A stretch of DNA of 64,000 bases from Oscheius tipulae. Its lineage: Eukaryota; Nematoda; Chromadorea; Rhabditida; Rhabditidae. Below the pieces are notes generated by a model. The model was given only the letters and a program-made list of their open reading frames with translations, did not search any database and had not been told where the DNA came from. Shown piece by piece: positions 26,648 to 38,020 of the stretch (its first letter is position 1; the number at the start of each line of letters is the position of its first letter). Made by a program: the position numbers and the translations under genes. The DNA lies in assembly GCA_037178975.1 (NCBI GenBank), contig JASJZH010000006.1, positions 4,464,001-4,528,000 on the forward strand. The letters run 5' to 3'.

Positions 26648-29600
26648 ATGCGGCCGCTACTTATCCTTCTAATTATTCTAGTTGTAGGCATTTCAGCCGA
26701 TGGTGAGTGATAAAAATTAATTAGAGCTTTTACCCGTTATTGACCCTAAGTATAATTTGAATGTTCCTGCTTTGTTTGCCTTCGCTTTGGTCTTCTCCCT
26801 TCGTGCTCATAGAACATGTTCTTTTATTTTTAAAACTTTGGAACGCAGGGTTGCTTTTAAATTCAAACTTCATCACGCTAAGTTTGGCATTCCTTTCATT
26901 TCTCCGATCGTTAATCCGCCATTCTAAGCCGCTATATCGCAAGCTGACTACCTTATCTTGAACCCAACTTGCTTTTTTGAGCATTCGTTGGGTTGCACAA
27001 CTTGACAGTAAATAGCCTGCTGGCCAAGGTTTGATGCAATTCCGGTGCTCTGTTTGACGGACTTCGCGGCTTCCGCCGTCCACTTCACTCCGAAATTGAG
27101 CGCAGCAGAAAAAACATGGAACGCGGCTAACAAACTAAATCTTTTTCATCTCGGGGGTTCCTCACTGATTCATCAGGGCACATGCGCGTTTCCGTTGCCG
27201 GCGGCCAGGGAAACTCCAAGTAACCACAAATTACGCTGAGGTACGAGCACTAATTGATCTTGTTGCTTAATCCCTGCTCGACAGCTTCAAGCAGTACGTC
27301 GCAGTAACTCACGAAAGGACAGAATTAATCAGGAAGGATTTGAATGACATAATGAGGGGGATCTCCCGGGGCAACTTTAGCCAGTTGCCAAAGTTTTGAA
27401 ATGGACGAGTGTTCTCTTCTCCATCGCTGAATGTGGCGTCAATGAGCAGACGCGACAAATCAACGCAACTGCGCAGCATTTCTTCTGCTCTGGTATCCCC
27501 GAGGGTACTCGCGAAGACCGCTAATAGCCTCTTTTTGAGCCAGTGCAGTTAAGACTGGCAACTCTGGCTGCAAACAGATTTAGACAGCGAGTACATCAGC
27601 TAAGAACAAGAAAAAACACTTACACTCTTATGAAAAAGGGCGCGAATAACCGTTTTTTACAGTGCTGCGATAGGTTTGAAGGGTCGGGGCACATGTGCCG
27701 TGTGAGAGTGGCAAAACTCATTTAAGTGTTGCCAATTTGCTAGATAGAATGAAAAGGTTCCTCCAGCCCCGTTCTAACTGTTTCATTCACGGTAGCTATT
27801 GTTAGTCAAAGAGAGTTTATTGTTACTAGGATGATACGGCTATTATGTGGCATAGTAGCATAAGCGCTGCGTCTGCTCTACCCTGTTTGCTTACCTGCGC
27901 TAGCAAAGCTCAGCTTTTATCTACACATGTACGTCCTCACTAGAGCAGAAAAGTATGGCATCGGGAGTTGATAACAGTCTCATTACCAGTAATTCGTGAC
28001 TGGTTGATGAGAAAACATGCACATCTTTTTTTATTTCGAAGGAACTGACATAAAAGGAACTTTGATCCGGACTACAGTAGCTTTCGGACTCTTGAGTTGA
28101 CCTGTTTTTGTGAATGCTGACACCGCAAAGAGGGGAACAGTATTTACGGTCGACGGTGTTGGATTTCATCTGAGTGGTCCTTCCTGCGTAAAACCTAATC
28201 ACTATGTTCATTCATCTGTGAAATTGACAAGATGAGCGTGGCATGCCTGTCAACGTCCAAAAAGAGAGATTTACGTCTAGGGGTCTATCTTTGCCAGAGA
28301 TCTTGAGATCAATTACATAAATACACCGCTTCGAGTAAACATTGCGCCGTGAGAGACTTATATAGAGGCTAGAAAACAATTAATCTCTATATCCGGTAGA
28401 AAATTCCTCTAGTTTCAAGGCTGCAATTAGAAGGCCTCTTTGCATACATAGTTCATGACAGACATTGGTGATTGCGTGACACTTGGCACCGATTTGGGAT
28501 CTGGCAACTCCTAATGCATGGCTTGCGACGTTTATTAACTTTATTGCCACAGCCATGCATAGAGCCGACGCAGTAAAATCTTTATGGTTACTGGGCAATT
28601 AATAACTCCTGTTGCTAATTTTCGAAATTTGTGATGGAGTCTTTTGATGAGACGCATTGGGTCTTTTTCCCATAGTAAACTATAGCTCGGACATGACATT
28701 ACGTGAATTCACTTGGGTTGCGGCGAGCGGCAGAGTATGATTCAGTGAGAACGGACTGAACCGGAAAGGTGAGCCTTGTTGTTCACGAAGGGATTCCCAC
28801 CTTTGTCATCCGTGTCTGGATAGCATGACTCAAGGACGCTCAATCCCGGACTCTTCTGCTAGTAATATGCTAATTTCCGGCCTTTGCTTCTGGGCAGACA
28901 CCGCCAAAGGAGCATAAATATGTCAGTCTCTATAAATTGCACAGGGTGCATATCTTGACAAGAGGGCTCCCAGACGATGATCATTTCAATTAGCCTCGTG
29001 GGATTCTTTTCCCACATTCAGCGGTGTATATTTATTTAGGACAGCACGGATTAGGGTAAAACATCTGGAAGGCAGGATACGGCCTTACTAATGCCAACTA
29101 TTGTACCGCGGAATGGCAGCTGGTATGTGGCGAATACTGCTCTATTGTGGGTATGTTAATTGCTACAAGGTTGGCACAACAGTTTGGACCGTGAAAGTTT
29201 TCTTGACATGAAACTGGATCCAAACAAACGTCTTGTAGAGAATGCTTGATGAGCGCTTCCCGATTGTTTATCTGTCTTCCCTGTTTTCGATATGGTGTCA
29301 GGTTGTTCTAATTTCCCAGGAACAGAAGCTAATTAGTCGGCAGGGCTCTCCCAATTCGAGGTTATGCAAATGACGCTCTGCTGTTATCCGACACTTAGGA
29401 CGCGTCAAGTACGCGACACCTTGCGCCCGCAAATACCATCTTCTCAAACAAACTGAGCGAGGAGCAGGTGAATCTTTGAAATCGTAATGTGCTTTTGACC
29501 ACTCTAAAACACCGGTTTCTGCTTTGAGCAAGGCAACTAGCTGAAGCAATGTAATCTGTTTACTGCGACGCCCAATGGTCTCAGGTGAATGGGAAAATCT

Positions 29601-32529
29601 CGCAACTCCGGATGTAATAAGAAACTACCAATGAGCTGGTTGGTAAACTCCAAGCACTCCCCCGTCTTTCCCAGACAAAAGACTCCGCGAACATGACAAG
29701 GCAATTGGCTAGATTAATTACGCAGCGATATCTCTTACAGATAGTAGATTTGGCAGCTAATATGACAAATCTGCGGCATCCGAGCGTATTCCCTTCCATA
29801 TGGTTCTGTTTGTGCAAGCACCTACTGCCCTCGGCAGCAGTGCTAATGGAAAATGAGATACAGTCCAGCTGGGGTAAGCTGAAGGGGGACATACCTAATG
29901 AAGTGGAGACTTTCTCTTATTACCTGTCTTCAGATGAAGATTACTCGAATCCGGTGGAGCTTGAATCGCTGCATATGGACTACGAGAGCAAGACGATCAT
30001 TTTGAGAGAATGTAAGAGTATTTCATTGCTTTTCATTCCCCTTTTTCAGCAAAGAAATTGGTGGTGACATGTACCTATGCTAAAGACGATATTGCCGATA
30101 CCTCCGACCTGCAATGGAAACATGAAGGTGGAAAGAACATCGATGAGTCGAGTTCTCCCAGGTGTGTAAACTCTCTTTTCAAACATACTAGGGAGATCAA
30201 TACTGTCGTCATACAGTTTGTTTGACAACTGATGTGCTGCTCTCGTTTTCCCATCAGCTCTCTTGCACAGTGCCGTCAGAATTCAAAATTCTCTGCGTTT
30301 GCGTGGAGTTCGGGAGGACAGCTGGATACACGCGCCACGGACACACGCTGTTTGTTTAGTGTTGTGTTTCCTCATTTTGATAGTAGAACTGAAATGGATA
30401 CACTCAAGAGCCCAGGGGAGTCTGAGAAAATCGTCTTCTAAACTTCACAAAATCGCAGTCATATTAGACAAAAGGGACCGACTGAAATACTTTCAGTGTC
30501 TTTACGGTTGGACTTCGAACCCACAAGACCGGCTACAGAAAGAGAAACCTCCATTTCTCTGGAGTTCACAAGAGAGACGCTGGCACTTACGTCTGCTACG
30601 GAAAGAATCTTGATGGAACAACTTTCCAAAACAGCGTCAAAATCGACGTTTTGGGTGAGATGGTCTCAAATAGAGAAACCGTTTGCTTTAGATGACATTG
30701 CATGGACGGATCCCGCAACTGAAGCTGGTGCTCTGGTCGGAGAGCCCTTGACCATTGACTGTTCCGTCAAAAGTAGAAGCTCTGGGGAGCCACAAATCCA
30801 AATTACTAACGGTGATGGGGAAGCACTGGACCGTAAGACAAAAACCTCAAAATTAATAGCATTTTCTACAGCGGAAGACTATACCATTGCTGGCAATGAA
30901 GTGACCATCAAGGAAATGACTCGTGACTTCGACGGACAGGTAGACCATCTTCAGGTCCTATTTCATATTTGTGTTTCAGAAGATTTCTTGTGTTCACGTG
31001 GAGCTGGTGACTCGCGGAAAAGATTCGGATTTCCCATTGGTCGACAGAAAAGACGTTGAAATAGTCGCTTGGTGTAAGTACCTTGTTTTCTTTTGAAAAT
31101 GTTTACCTTATAGATAAGCCAGAGTTTGACGAAGATGTCAAGGAGCTGTACACAATTGTTTCGGAGAAAAACAGCCAACCCGGTCATGTGAGTTGTCTTA
31201 GAGAACAACGGAAAAGATTGTCAGGCTACGCTCTATTGCAACGTAACGGCCAGCAGCCCCGCGGCTACGCACTTTGTCTTCTACAGGGGAAGCGAAGCTT
31301 TGACCGACTCCGCGAAATATGAACTGACCAAGCAGGGAGCTGAACTCAAAGTGATTTCTTTGATAGATCTATAACACAAAACAATTCAGATCAAAGACCT
31401 CAACCAGGACGATCTTGATGAATACAAATGTGAGGTGAACAACGGAAAAGTCAAGGCAACACAGATTATTCATCTCAAGGAAGCTAGTGAGTTATTCTTC
31501 TTATTGTTTACAATGAAAGATTTTGAAAACCTTTAAGATGAAGCTTATTCTCTTCGATCTCGAATTAAAAGTAAGGAGAGGTGTAATTCCCAATGTTTTG
31601 TCGAGTTTTTGATACCCCCGAGTTCATCGAACCCATTTTTTAATCAGTTTTCATCCCAAAATAAAGAGCGCACAACTGTGCCAGGAAGAAAATTCCGGCA
31701 ATCAGGCATATTGGATTTCGTGTTTTTCTACGCTCAAAACTCTGCCCAAAATCTCCTAGCTTTTCTATTATGTTCTTTCAATCAGAGAAACCTGGCTGAA
31801 CTGCATTAGGAATTATTCGCTATATTCCCATCAAAGGCTATTAAGAAGAAGAAACGTTGAAATGTAGGCAGAGTTCCGTGCGTTTCTGTGTTTATACCCG
31901 AGGATATCTTTAACACATCTGATTTCATTTTCCAGACCCTCCACCAGAGCCCAAAGTTTCCATGGAGAAACACAAGAAGCACAGCATTGTGTGGAAAGTT
32001 GAGTCTTCTGAGGTTGGTTCAATGCAAAAACTTGTAACGAAATTGTTTCAGAACGAAGGAGAGCTGCCTATTATTGAAGTACAGATTGAATACATTCGAA
32101 AATCAATCTTGCATGAGCGAGTAAGTCATGAAATTCTTCATTTTCCAATATTGATTTTAGGATATTGACAGCGATGAGGACGATGAAATCAGCAACGGAA
32201 TTTGGGAGAGATATGGAAAACTGGTGAACCGGCCAAAAGGTAGCATTCGCTCGCTCGATTTCAGCAATACGTGTTTCAGCTAAAAACAATCTGTATGAAA
32301 TCACAGGACTCCGACAAGGATCTGACTATAGGTTCCGATTCAGACTGATCAGTCAAGCTGGTGCCGGTGAGTCAGGGCCATCCTTTTTCTAACGAGTTTT
32401 TGCATAGGAGAGCTTATGTCACTGTCTGCCAGAACTGCCGATACCATTCCTTTGGAGGACGAAAACTCTTTGCCCTGCTCACTGCTCATCTCCTCGCTCA
32501 GTGTGCTCATGCTCTCTTCTCTCTGGTAA
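26648..32529 (+). CDS. rig-3: GPI-anchored Ig/fibronectin-III neuronal surface protein, probable RIG-3
   Basis: Exon 1 (26648-26702) encodes a signal peptide (MRPLLILLIILVVGISAD) and ends in phase 1. The next exon begins at 29934 after a 3.2-kb intron. Downstream exons encode Ig domain 1 (KLVVTCTYAKDD ... RDAGTYVCYGKN), Ig domain 2 (LTIDCSVKSRSSG ... KISCVHVELVTRG), Ig domain 3 (ATLYCNVTASSPA ... DLDEYKCEVNNGK), then one FN3 domain (NPPPEPKVSMEKH to DYRFRFRLISQAGAGE). The protein ends in a hydrophobic tail (CSLLISSLSVLMLSSLW*) after a polar stretch, the pattern of a GPI-anchor signal. Stop TAA 32527-32529. C. elegans RIG-3 is an X-linked Ig/FN3 GPI protein acting at synapses and in Wnt signalling; I infer orthology from architecture and chromosome. 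The 37-nt intron around 31190-31226 fits the reading frame exactly. Confidence 0.85.
26703..29933 (+). other. 3.2-kb first intron of rig-3
   Basis: Donor GGTGAGTG directly after the signal-peptide exon; acceptor CTGTCTTCAG before 29934, with matching phase (GAT G / AT GAA). Nearly all other introns in the window are under 100 bp. Open frames inside it lack exon features. A large first intron behind a signal-peptide exon commonly holds enhancers in nematode genes; no specific site is identified here. Confidence 0.6.
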
Positions 32530-32987
32530 TTTGAAGCAATATCAGAAAAATCTGTCAATACCTCCTACGGTTGCTAACAGCATTAATTAATTTGTATTCT
32601 CTAGAATTCTATACGATATGTCCTCATTCTCCTCCTCTAATCGATTGAATCCCGTGAGATTGTTTGGTTGTGTTATCATTTTACGTTCATTCTGCAGTAA
32701 AAGTCGTCTACAGAGTTTTGTAGAGAGCACCGCTTGATATTATTAAACACGGATTCTCTAATAGAAAGACAAGAAATAGGCGGTACTGCACAGAGAGGGA
32801 TGCAGAAAGAAACAGAAGGGGATATTGCGATTGCGCCGGATCCTCTCAGTTCAATCGCTTTGTTCAAAACATCAATTGACGGACTAGCGAAAGAACAGAG
32901 AGAACCCAGGGGAGGAGCACTCAGACGAAAGGCAGGGGAATGTCATAATCTTAGGCTAGAAGAGATTCACTGTCGAATGGGTGTTGT
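32530..32987. other. Convergent 3' region between rig-3 and the collagen gene
   Basis: Tail-to-tail 3' UTR space. An open frame at 32734-33030 (+) is antisense to the end of the collagen gene and not supported as coding. Confidence 0.5.
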
Positions 32988-34980
32988 TAATACCCAGGTG
33001 CAGTTCGAGGCGGGGAACCTAAACACATAACATAATTTGATAAATAGTTGCTCTTACAATGTGAGCAGGAGCCAGCTGAGCCACGTTTTCCGGCAGGCCC
33101 GGGAGGTCCAGCAGGGCCAGGGTTTCCTGTCGGGCCGGGAATACCTTCTTCGCCCGGAGGCCCAGTAGGTCCTAGAACGTTGATAAAAAGTGCCGTCGAA
33201 CGACTTACCGGGGAGGCCGGGAGATCCAGGAGGTCCCTCCACGCCGGGAGGCCCAGGAGGTCCAGCAGGCCCTAAAATTTTGATAAAAAGTGCTATTGAA
33301 TGTTTTACCTGGAAGACCGGGCTCTCCAGGAGGACCAGGCTTTTCGATGACGATCCCGTCAGGTCCACCTTCACCGGGGCTTCCGGGGTTTCCGGGCTCT
33401 CCCTAAAGCTCACCGATTACAGATACTACAAAAAAAGTCTTACAGGTGGTCCTGGAGGCCCAGGAGGACCTGGGCGGCCACGCACGCCTCCGTCAGCAGG
33501 ACGCCCGGAAGGTCCCGGAGGCCCTTTTATTCCCTTGGGGCCTGCGTCTCCCCGAGGTCCTGGAAATTAAGCATGAAGAAGTGAAAAAAATCAATGATAA
33601 ACTTTAAAAGGTGAAGTCTTTGAAAAAAACAAAATAACCGAGATCGCAATCAATTGAATTAGGATGGCAAAATGCTTGAGAGATTGGTTTTCCTATGATA
33701 AATACGGATTGATTGCGGAAATGAACAAGAGCTTGTATATACAGAACGAGCGGTAACGGCTGGCAACGCGCAGCAGAATTATGTGCCATGCAGCAGCGGT
33801 TTCGCCAGGGCGAACAAAAACGCACTGCCAAGGTTCCTACAACCGGTTGGCGGACGTTTCACTTTTCTCAGGCACGCTAGTAGTTTAAAATTAACACAAA
33901 GTGAACGTTTAAATGATATTAAAATTGCGCAAAAATATGGATCTTATTGTATTTTAAGGAAGTTTAGAATTAAAGTACCTGCTGGACCAGGTGGGCAATT
34001 GAAGCAAAACTCTCGCTGATTGGACGAGGCAGACACTCCGTCAAGTCCTGGTTTACCAGCCCTGCCCGGCTGTCCGTCAAGGCCATCCTTTCCATGACGA
34101 CCGTCTTTACCAGGCTCACCGGGAGCACCAATTCCACATCCACAACCTAAAAAGGCCTTTTAAAAACAGCCACTTCCCAAGTTTAAACAAAACTGCGAAA
34201 GCAAACTAATCAGATTAAAAAGCGTTAGTACTTACATTGTGATTGCGTGGTTTGTTTGTTGCGGACCTCTTCTGAAGGAATATATTCTCTCAGAGGAGCA
34301 GTTTGATAGCTACCGTAACTCGCGCCGTATCCTCCGTAGTCTTGCGCGTTTCGAGGCGATCGTTCCTAAAGAAGACAATTAAGAGCGCCTCATTTAGAAG
34401 ATATTAGAAAAAAGTTGTTTGCTTACTTTTTTATTGTGTTGTCTTTGCGCCTTTCCGACTTGTTGCCACAGAGAACCCGATCGTGACTGAAACGTTTCTC
34501 TTAATTCAATGACTGTTATCGACTAAAGGCTGCCTAACATAACTGCTGTTCTTGTCTTTGTTTATCTGACCAATTTCCCCTATCGGATGCAATCATTGCC
34601 AATCGCCATCCTAACAGTCAAATACTAGTCCAGGACAGGCCGCCGGAGACACCCCACTGAGCGCCAAAAGTTGGCGGGATAGCCTCGCAAAAACCTGCAG
34701 TCTATCACAAAAATATGATAGTGGGAATTACTGGCCGAATTCTGTTACTCACTTTACAGTAGTCAACCTCGTTTTGCAAGAGACTTTGCACATGCTGGAC
34801 ATAGTTGTAGATGAGTGGGACTGCCAGCACACAAACAAAGGCGGCTACTATTGACATTCCAACTCCTGAAAGTGAGTGTGAAGGAGAAGCATTTAGTGTT
34901 ATACCTGCTATCGCCATCACTCGGAGACGTTCGGCTTCCCGCCGAAGTCGAGCCTCAGAGTTCTTGTCAAGGTCGGTCAT
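32988..34980 (-). CDS. Cuticle collagen
   Basis: ATG at 34980 follows a CTCCTTCAG acceptor by 2 nt. N-terminus [20 protein letters not shown], then a signal-anchor helix ([20 protein letters not shown]), typical of nematode cuticle collagens. A basic stretch ([14 protein letters not shown]) could serve as the proprotein cleavage region. A Tyr/Gly-rich linker follows. Cysteine group CCGCG precedes Gly-X-Y block 1 ([20 protein letters not shown]); CFNC precedes further Gly-X-Y blocks; CSHC closes the helix before PPRTAPGY*, a standard cuticle-collagen ending. Stop complement 32988-32990, after a 39-nt last intron. The protein is about 300 residues. An approximately 450-bp intron lies at 33570-34017. 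Function: extracellular cuticle matrix, trimerised and crosslinked by disulfide and tyrosine links. I cannot assign a specific col/dpy/rol gene. Confidence 0.93.
33173..33311 (-). repeat. Duplicated intron/exon unit inside the collagen gene
   Basis: The string TGATAAAAAGTGC occurs at 33181-33193 and again at 33281-33293, exactly 100 bp apart, in two successive introns, with flanking bases also similar (GAACG.TGA.. / AAATT.TGA.., then TCGAACGACTTACC / TTGAATGTTTTACC). The exons between them are Gly-Pro-rich. This is best explained by tandem duplication of one exon plus intron. Confidence 0.6.
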
Positions 34981-35300
34981 ACCTGAAGGAGAACTAGTGA
35001 GGTGAAAAGAGAGGAATATGGAAAAAGAAAAATAGGAAAGGAAGTGACTGTCAGCACTGAGTGATGGCAGATTTGCCGGCTGAACGTCTGTCACATCAGC
35101 GTCAGACCTAAATCTTTCCCTCAAAGACATGCCGACGATAGATCATGTTGAAATTATCATGTTCGTCAATTGAAAAACTGAAAATCAGATAGAGGTGAGC
35201 GATAAAACGGGATTTCATAGAGAAGATTTAAGTGACTCCGAAAGAAGTGACACTCCCTTTGTACTTTTTGATTATCAAAAATGTATCTAGAATACCTATA
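34981..35300. other. Region upstream of the collagen gene
   Basis: About 320 bp between the stop of the unrecognised minus-strand gene and the collagen ATG. It presumably holds the collagen promoter. No TATA box was clear to me. Confidence 0.4.
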
Positions 35301-36099
35301 TTAGAAAGATCTGAGGTTGGTAGGAAGTCTTTCATGGGTCAAAATAACCATCCTCAAAGAGGAGATAGCCTTGCTTAAGGTGACATGAGAGTTTGGCCCG
35401 AAAATGAGCGGATACCGGTTCCGATCACATTGCGTAGGCAAATAAGGGGTGATAGCGCTATCTGAAACATTTAACTTTTTTCCAGTCAAGCAACTCTTGT
35501 AATATTGAAGTTTTTCGGTCATCCCAGACAAACAAACCATCTGGGAAACATACACACAGTCACTTTTCTTGCTGGGGAAACAACTGATAATGTAAGAAAT
35601 TGAAAAACTGGGGAGACCACTAGGCAACTGAAAGATGGCCTCAGCTTCTTGGGATCTGAGCGGTATTGCATAATGAAAGTCTCGATAGAGATCTACATAG
35701 ATGAGATCCTAAATGACACACTTTCCTCGCTTGTATTTGCAGATTAGGCAAGGTAGCGTTAGAAACCTACTTAATCCGTCACCGCCTAATTTAATGACTA
35801 GTGGAAATATTAAACAAACAAGCAGATCAATGGAAAAAATGTCCTTTTGGAAACAGTTTGTCTTGATTGCGGGTGGCTAACAAAAACTGGTCAGAGTCGA
35901 AAACTGCGTAACGAATGGTCGGTATGTGAGACAATAGGGAGATGCCCGCTAGCGTCAGGCCCCCTAGGATATCAGACACTAACTTGATCGGCAAGCTTCA
36001 CGGTGATTTACGGCATGGAGCAGACCGGTCGTTCTGAGATTCATATACTGCTGCAGAGATATAGTCACGGCTATAAACAGGCATAGTAATAGACGACAT
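35301..36099 (-). CDS. Unrecognised protein gene downstream of the lipase
   Basis: Exon 1 (36012-36099) reads MSSITMPVYSRDYISAAVYE and ends at a GTAAAT donor in phase 1. Exon 2 starts at 35948 after CTGACGCTAG in matching phase and reads ISLLSHIPTIRYAVFDSDQF onward. Exon 3 (35301-35708) starts after GTCATTTAG and reads DLIYVDLYRDFHYAIPLRSQ, then a Cys-containing region (ISCFPSKKSDC, VCLSGM, SCLTGK, TQCDRNRY), ending THERLPTNLRSF* at 35301. The exon 2 to exon 3 junction lacks an obvious donor in the right phase, so the model is incomplete. The sequence is protein-like over about 230 residues, but I do not recognise the family. Its ATG is only 65 bp after the lipase stop on the same strand, suggesting a downstream operon cistron or extra 3' exons. 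Confidence 0.4.
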
Positions 36100-36164
36100 T
36101 GTTGTTAAACGTCCAAAAGAGACACTAGACGTCTAATCCGATCATCTCGTTCTCAGTGGCAAAA

Positions 36165-37896
36165 TTATTTATTACCACCAGACAGTTTTAGACTTATAAT
36201 AGTATGATAACCATCGCTATCCTTTTTCTGACTGCTTTTCATCGAAGGAACTTCAACCGACTCCCTTTTCAATTCGGGTCTTTGCACGTCATGAACTCTA
36301 ATTCTATCATTATTTGGCGGATTTTTCTTGTTGTTTTTCGAGCCATCCAAATAGTCATCTGGACGAATCGATGGTGGTTGGCCATGCGAAACAGGTGTTG
36401 GAGTAGGTTTTGTCCTTACAGTTATGTCCTCTTCAACTTCATCGGCAAACTTTTGACGAAAGAAGTTTCTTATGTTCTCCAGATCACTTTGCTTCGTTTC
36501 CGTGAAGATGGCTTCGAATGCCTTGACAAGATCGACTTCCTAAAATGAAGCTGATGAACATAGTTATGCCACCCACCACACGTCTTGTCGTGTTTAGCAA
36601 AGTGGAAGCAGTACGAACTAATGATTTTCCAGGCTGTGAATTTAATAAGTTCGATCCTGTTTGGAGTAAAACTTTTCCCGGAGATGTCAATATGTTCGAT
36701 GCAGTTTGAACTGCACTGCTTATTGGAGAGCTAAGAACAGAGTTGCGCTCTACTGGCCATGTTCTTGAACCAGGTTTTTGAAGCGATACCGTTGTTGTGT
36801 GATTCTGGATCATTGCCATCACCGAGTCTAATGAGTGAAGCAGAAGATCATCATGATTCAAATTTTTGAAAGATTTGTGACTATCTTCTCCAGCGATGCT
36901 TGCTGTAACTTTGTCGCATACTCGAAATCCAATAAGTTCATCTGTCTGACTGTAAATGGTATAAACAGCATTTCCTTCGTAATGCTCCTTTTTGTTAATG
37001 TCCTGAAAACATTTTGTAGATTGGGGCTGCTCACGTTTAGATACATGCTTTCCAAAGGACAAATTCCAGAATATAGCCCAGTGATTCTATTGCAGATGGG
37101 TGGTGCTCCGAGTAAACATGCTGGTACAGGTATCCCAACAATCTGCCAAACTTTTGATTCATTTTTGATGACAAACCTTTGGGGCGATTCCATGATTCGG
37201 GCCAGCTACACCAACAAATGTATCAATGTATTTTGTAAGCGGGCTGCCAAGTTCTTCATCCGTGTCAATGCAGAAACCACCAAGAATTGCTTTTCTTGCT
37301 ATTGTAACACCCAGAGAATAAGCAACAATATCAACATCCATTCCGGTATAATATCGTACCGCAAGTATTAATGCTCTTACCTGCAACAGATCTTGAAGGA
37401 AACAAATTTTGAGAACCTGCTTAACATATTCGCACTTCATTGAATACTCTGTCCAACTGAGTGGATTTCCACGAGAGCCATCGGAGTAAGTTGTAGCATA
37501 CAGTTCACTTCTAGTGTATCCGTTTTGCCTAAACGTACATTTTACCACTTTATCATGGATTATAGACATGAAAATGTTAGCGACAGTCCTCATTTTCTCC
37601 CCAGCTATGTCAGAAACTCCGTGGACGAATATAACAGGCTCATTATACAAAACCTCGTCCACGTTGATTTTGCCTCCAAACGAACCCTGTTCTCCTAGAT
37701 CTTTTCTGAATAAGAGCACTACAAAATAAGAGTCAAGCAAACCGTTGTAACAGATGTAGAAAGTTCTCTCCATAGTTCTCCTCAATAAAATGGGAAAAGT
37801 CTTCGGTAAACAAACAGTTAGAGAGGGAAAATAGAGAGAAAGCGAGAAGTTTTCGCATTGAGTGCGATTCTCGGAATGGTCTTGACTGACCCGCAT
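36165..37896 (-). CDS. Class 2 lipase-family protein (nematode LIPS type)
   Basis: Minus-strand multi-exon gene; stop complement 36165-36167. The alpha/beta-hydrolase fold is evident: oxyanion strand NEPVIFVHGVSDIAGEKM; then GYTRSELYATTYSDGSRGN; then the nucleophile elbow VDIVAYSLGVTIARKAI, where the serine motif is AYSLG (first Gly of GxSxG replaced by Ala, as in some bacterial lipases); then TFVGVAGPNHGI. Later blocks (IYSQTDELIG) probably carry the acid, and DSHKSF the catalytic His. The C-terminal 100 residues are Ser/Thr/Asn-rich and not part of the fold. The start is uncertain: ATG at 37896 opens the frame, but ATG at 37773 (MERTFYICYNGLLDS) is closer to the hydrophobic segment expected of a secreted lipase. 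It lies 124 bp or more downstream of the nac-1 stop on the same strand. Confidence 0.75.
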
Positions 37897-38020
37897 ACTG
37901 CTAGTTAGCAGGCATTCCTTGTTAAGGCATTTATTCGCTGTTTCATGGAAACATCATTATACACACAATTCAATTTGTGAGAAAGCTTTAACAGGTAAAT
38001 TGTCAGGAAATGGTTTACAT

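Noticed and set aside
31190..31226. Apparent 14-16-nt micro-intron or frameshift in rig-3
   Set aside because: Resolved by using the acceptor GATTGTCAG, giving a normal 37-nt intron and an Ig strand (ATLYCNVTASSP) in frame.
33048..33570. Gly/Pro-rich plus-strand frames
   Set aside because: Antisense of collagen repeats, which are also Gly/Pro-rich when read backwards; the minus-strand model has start, cysteines, introns and stop.
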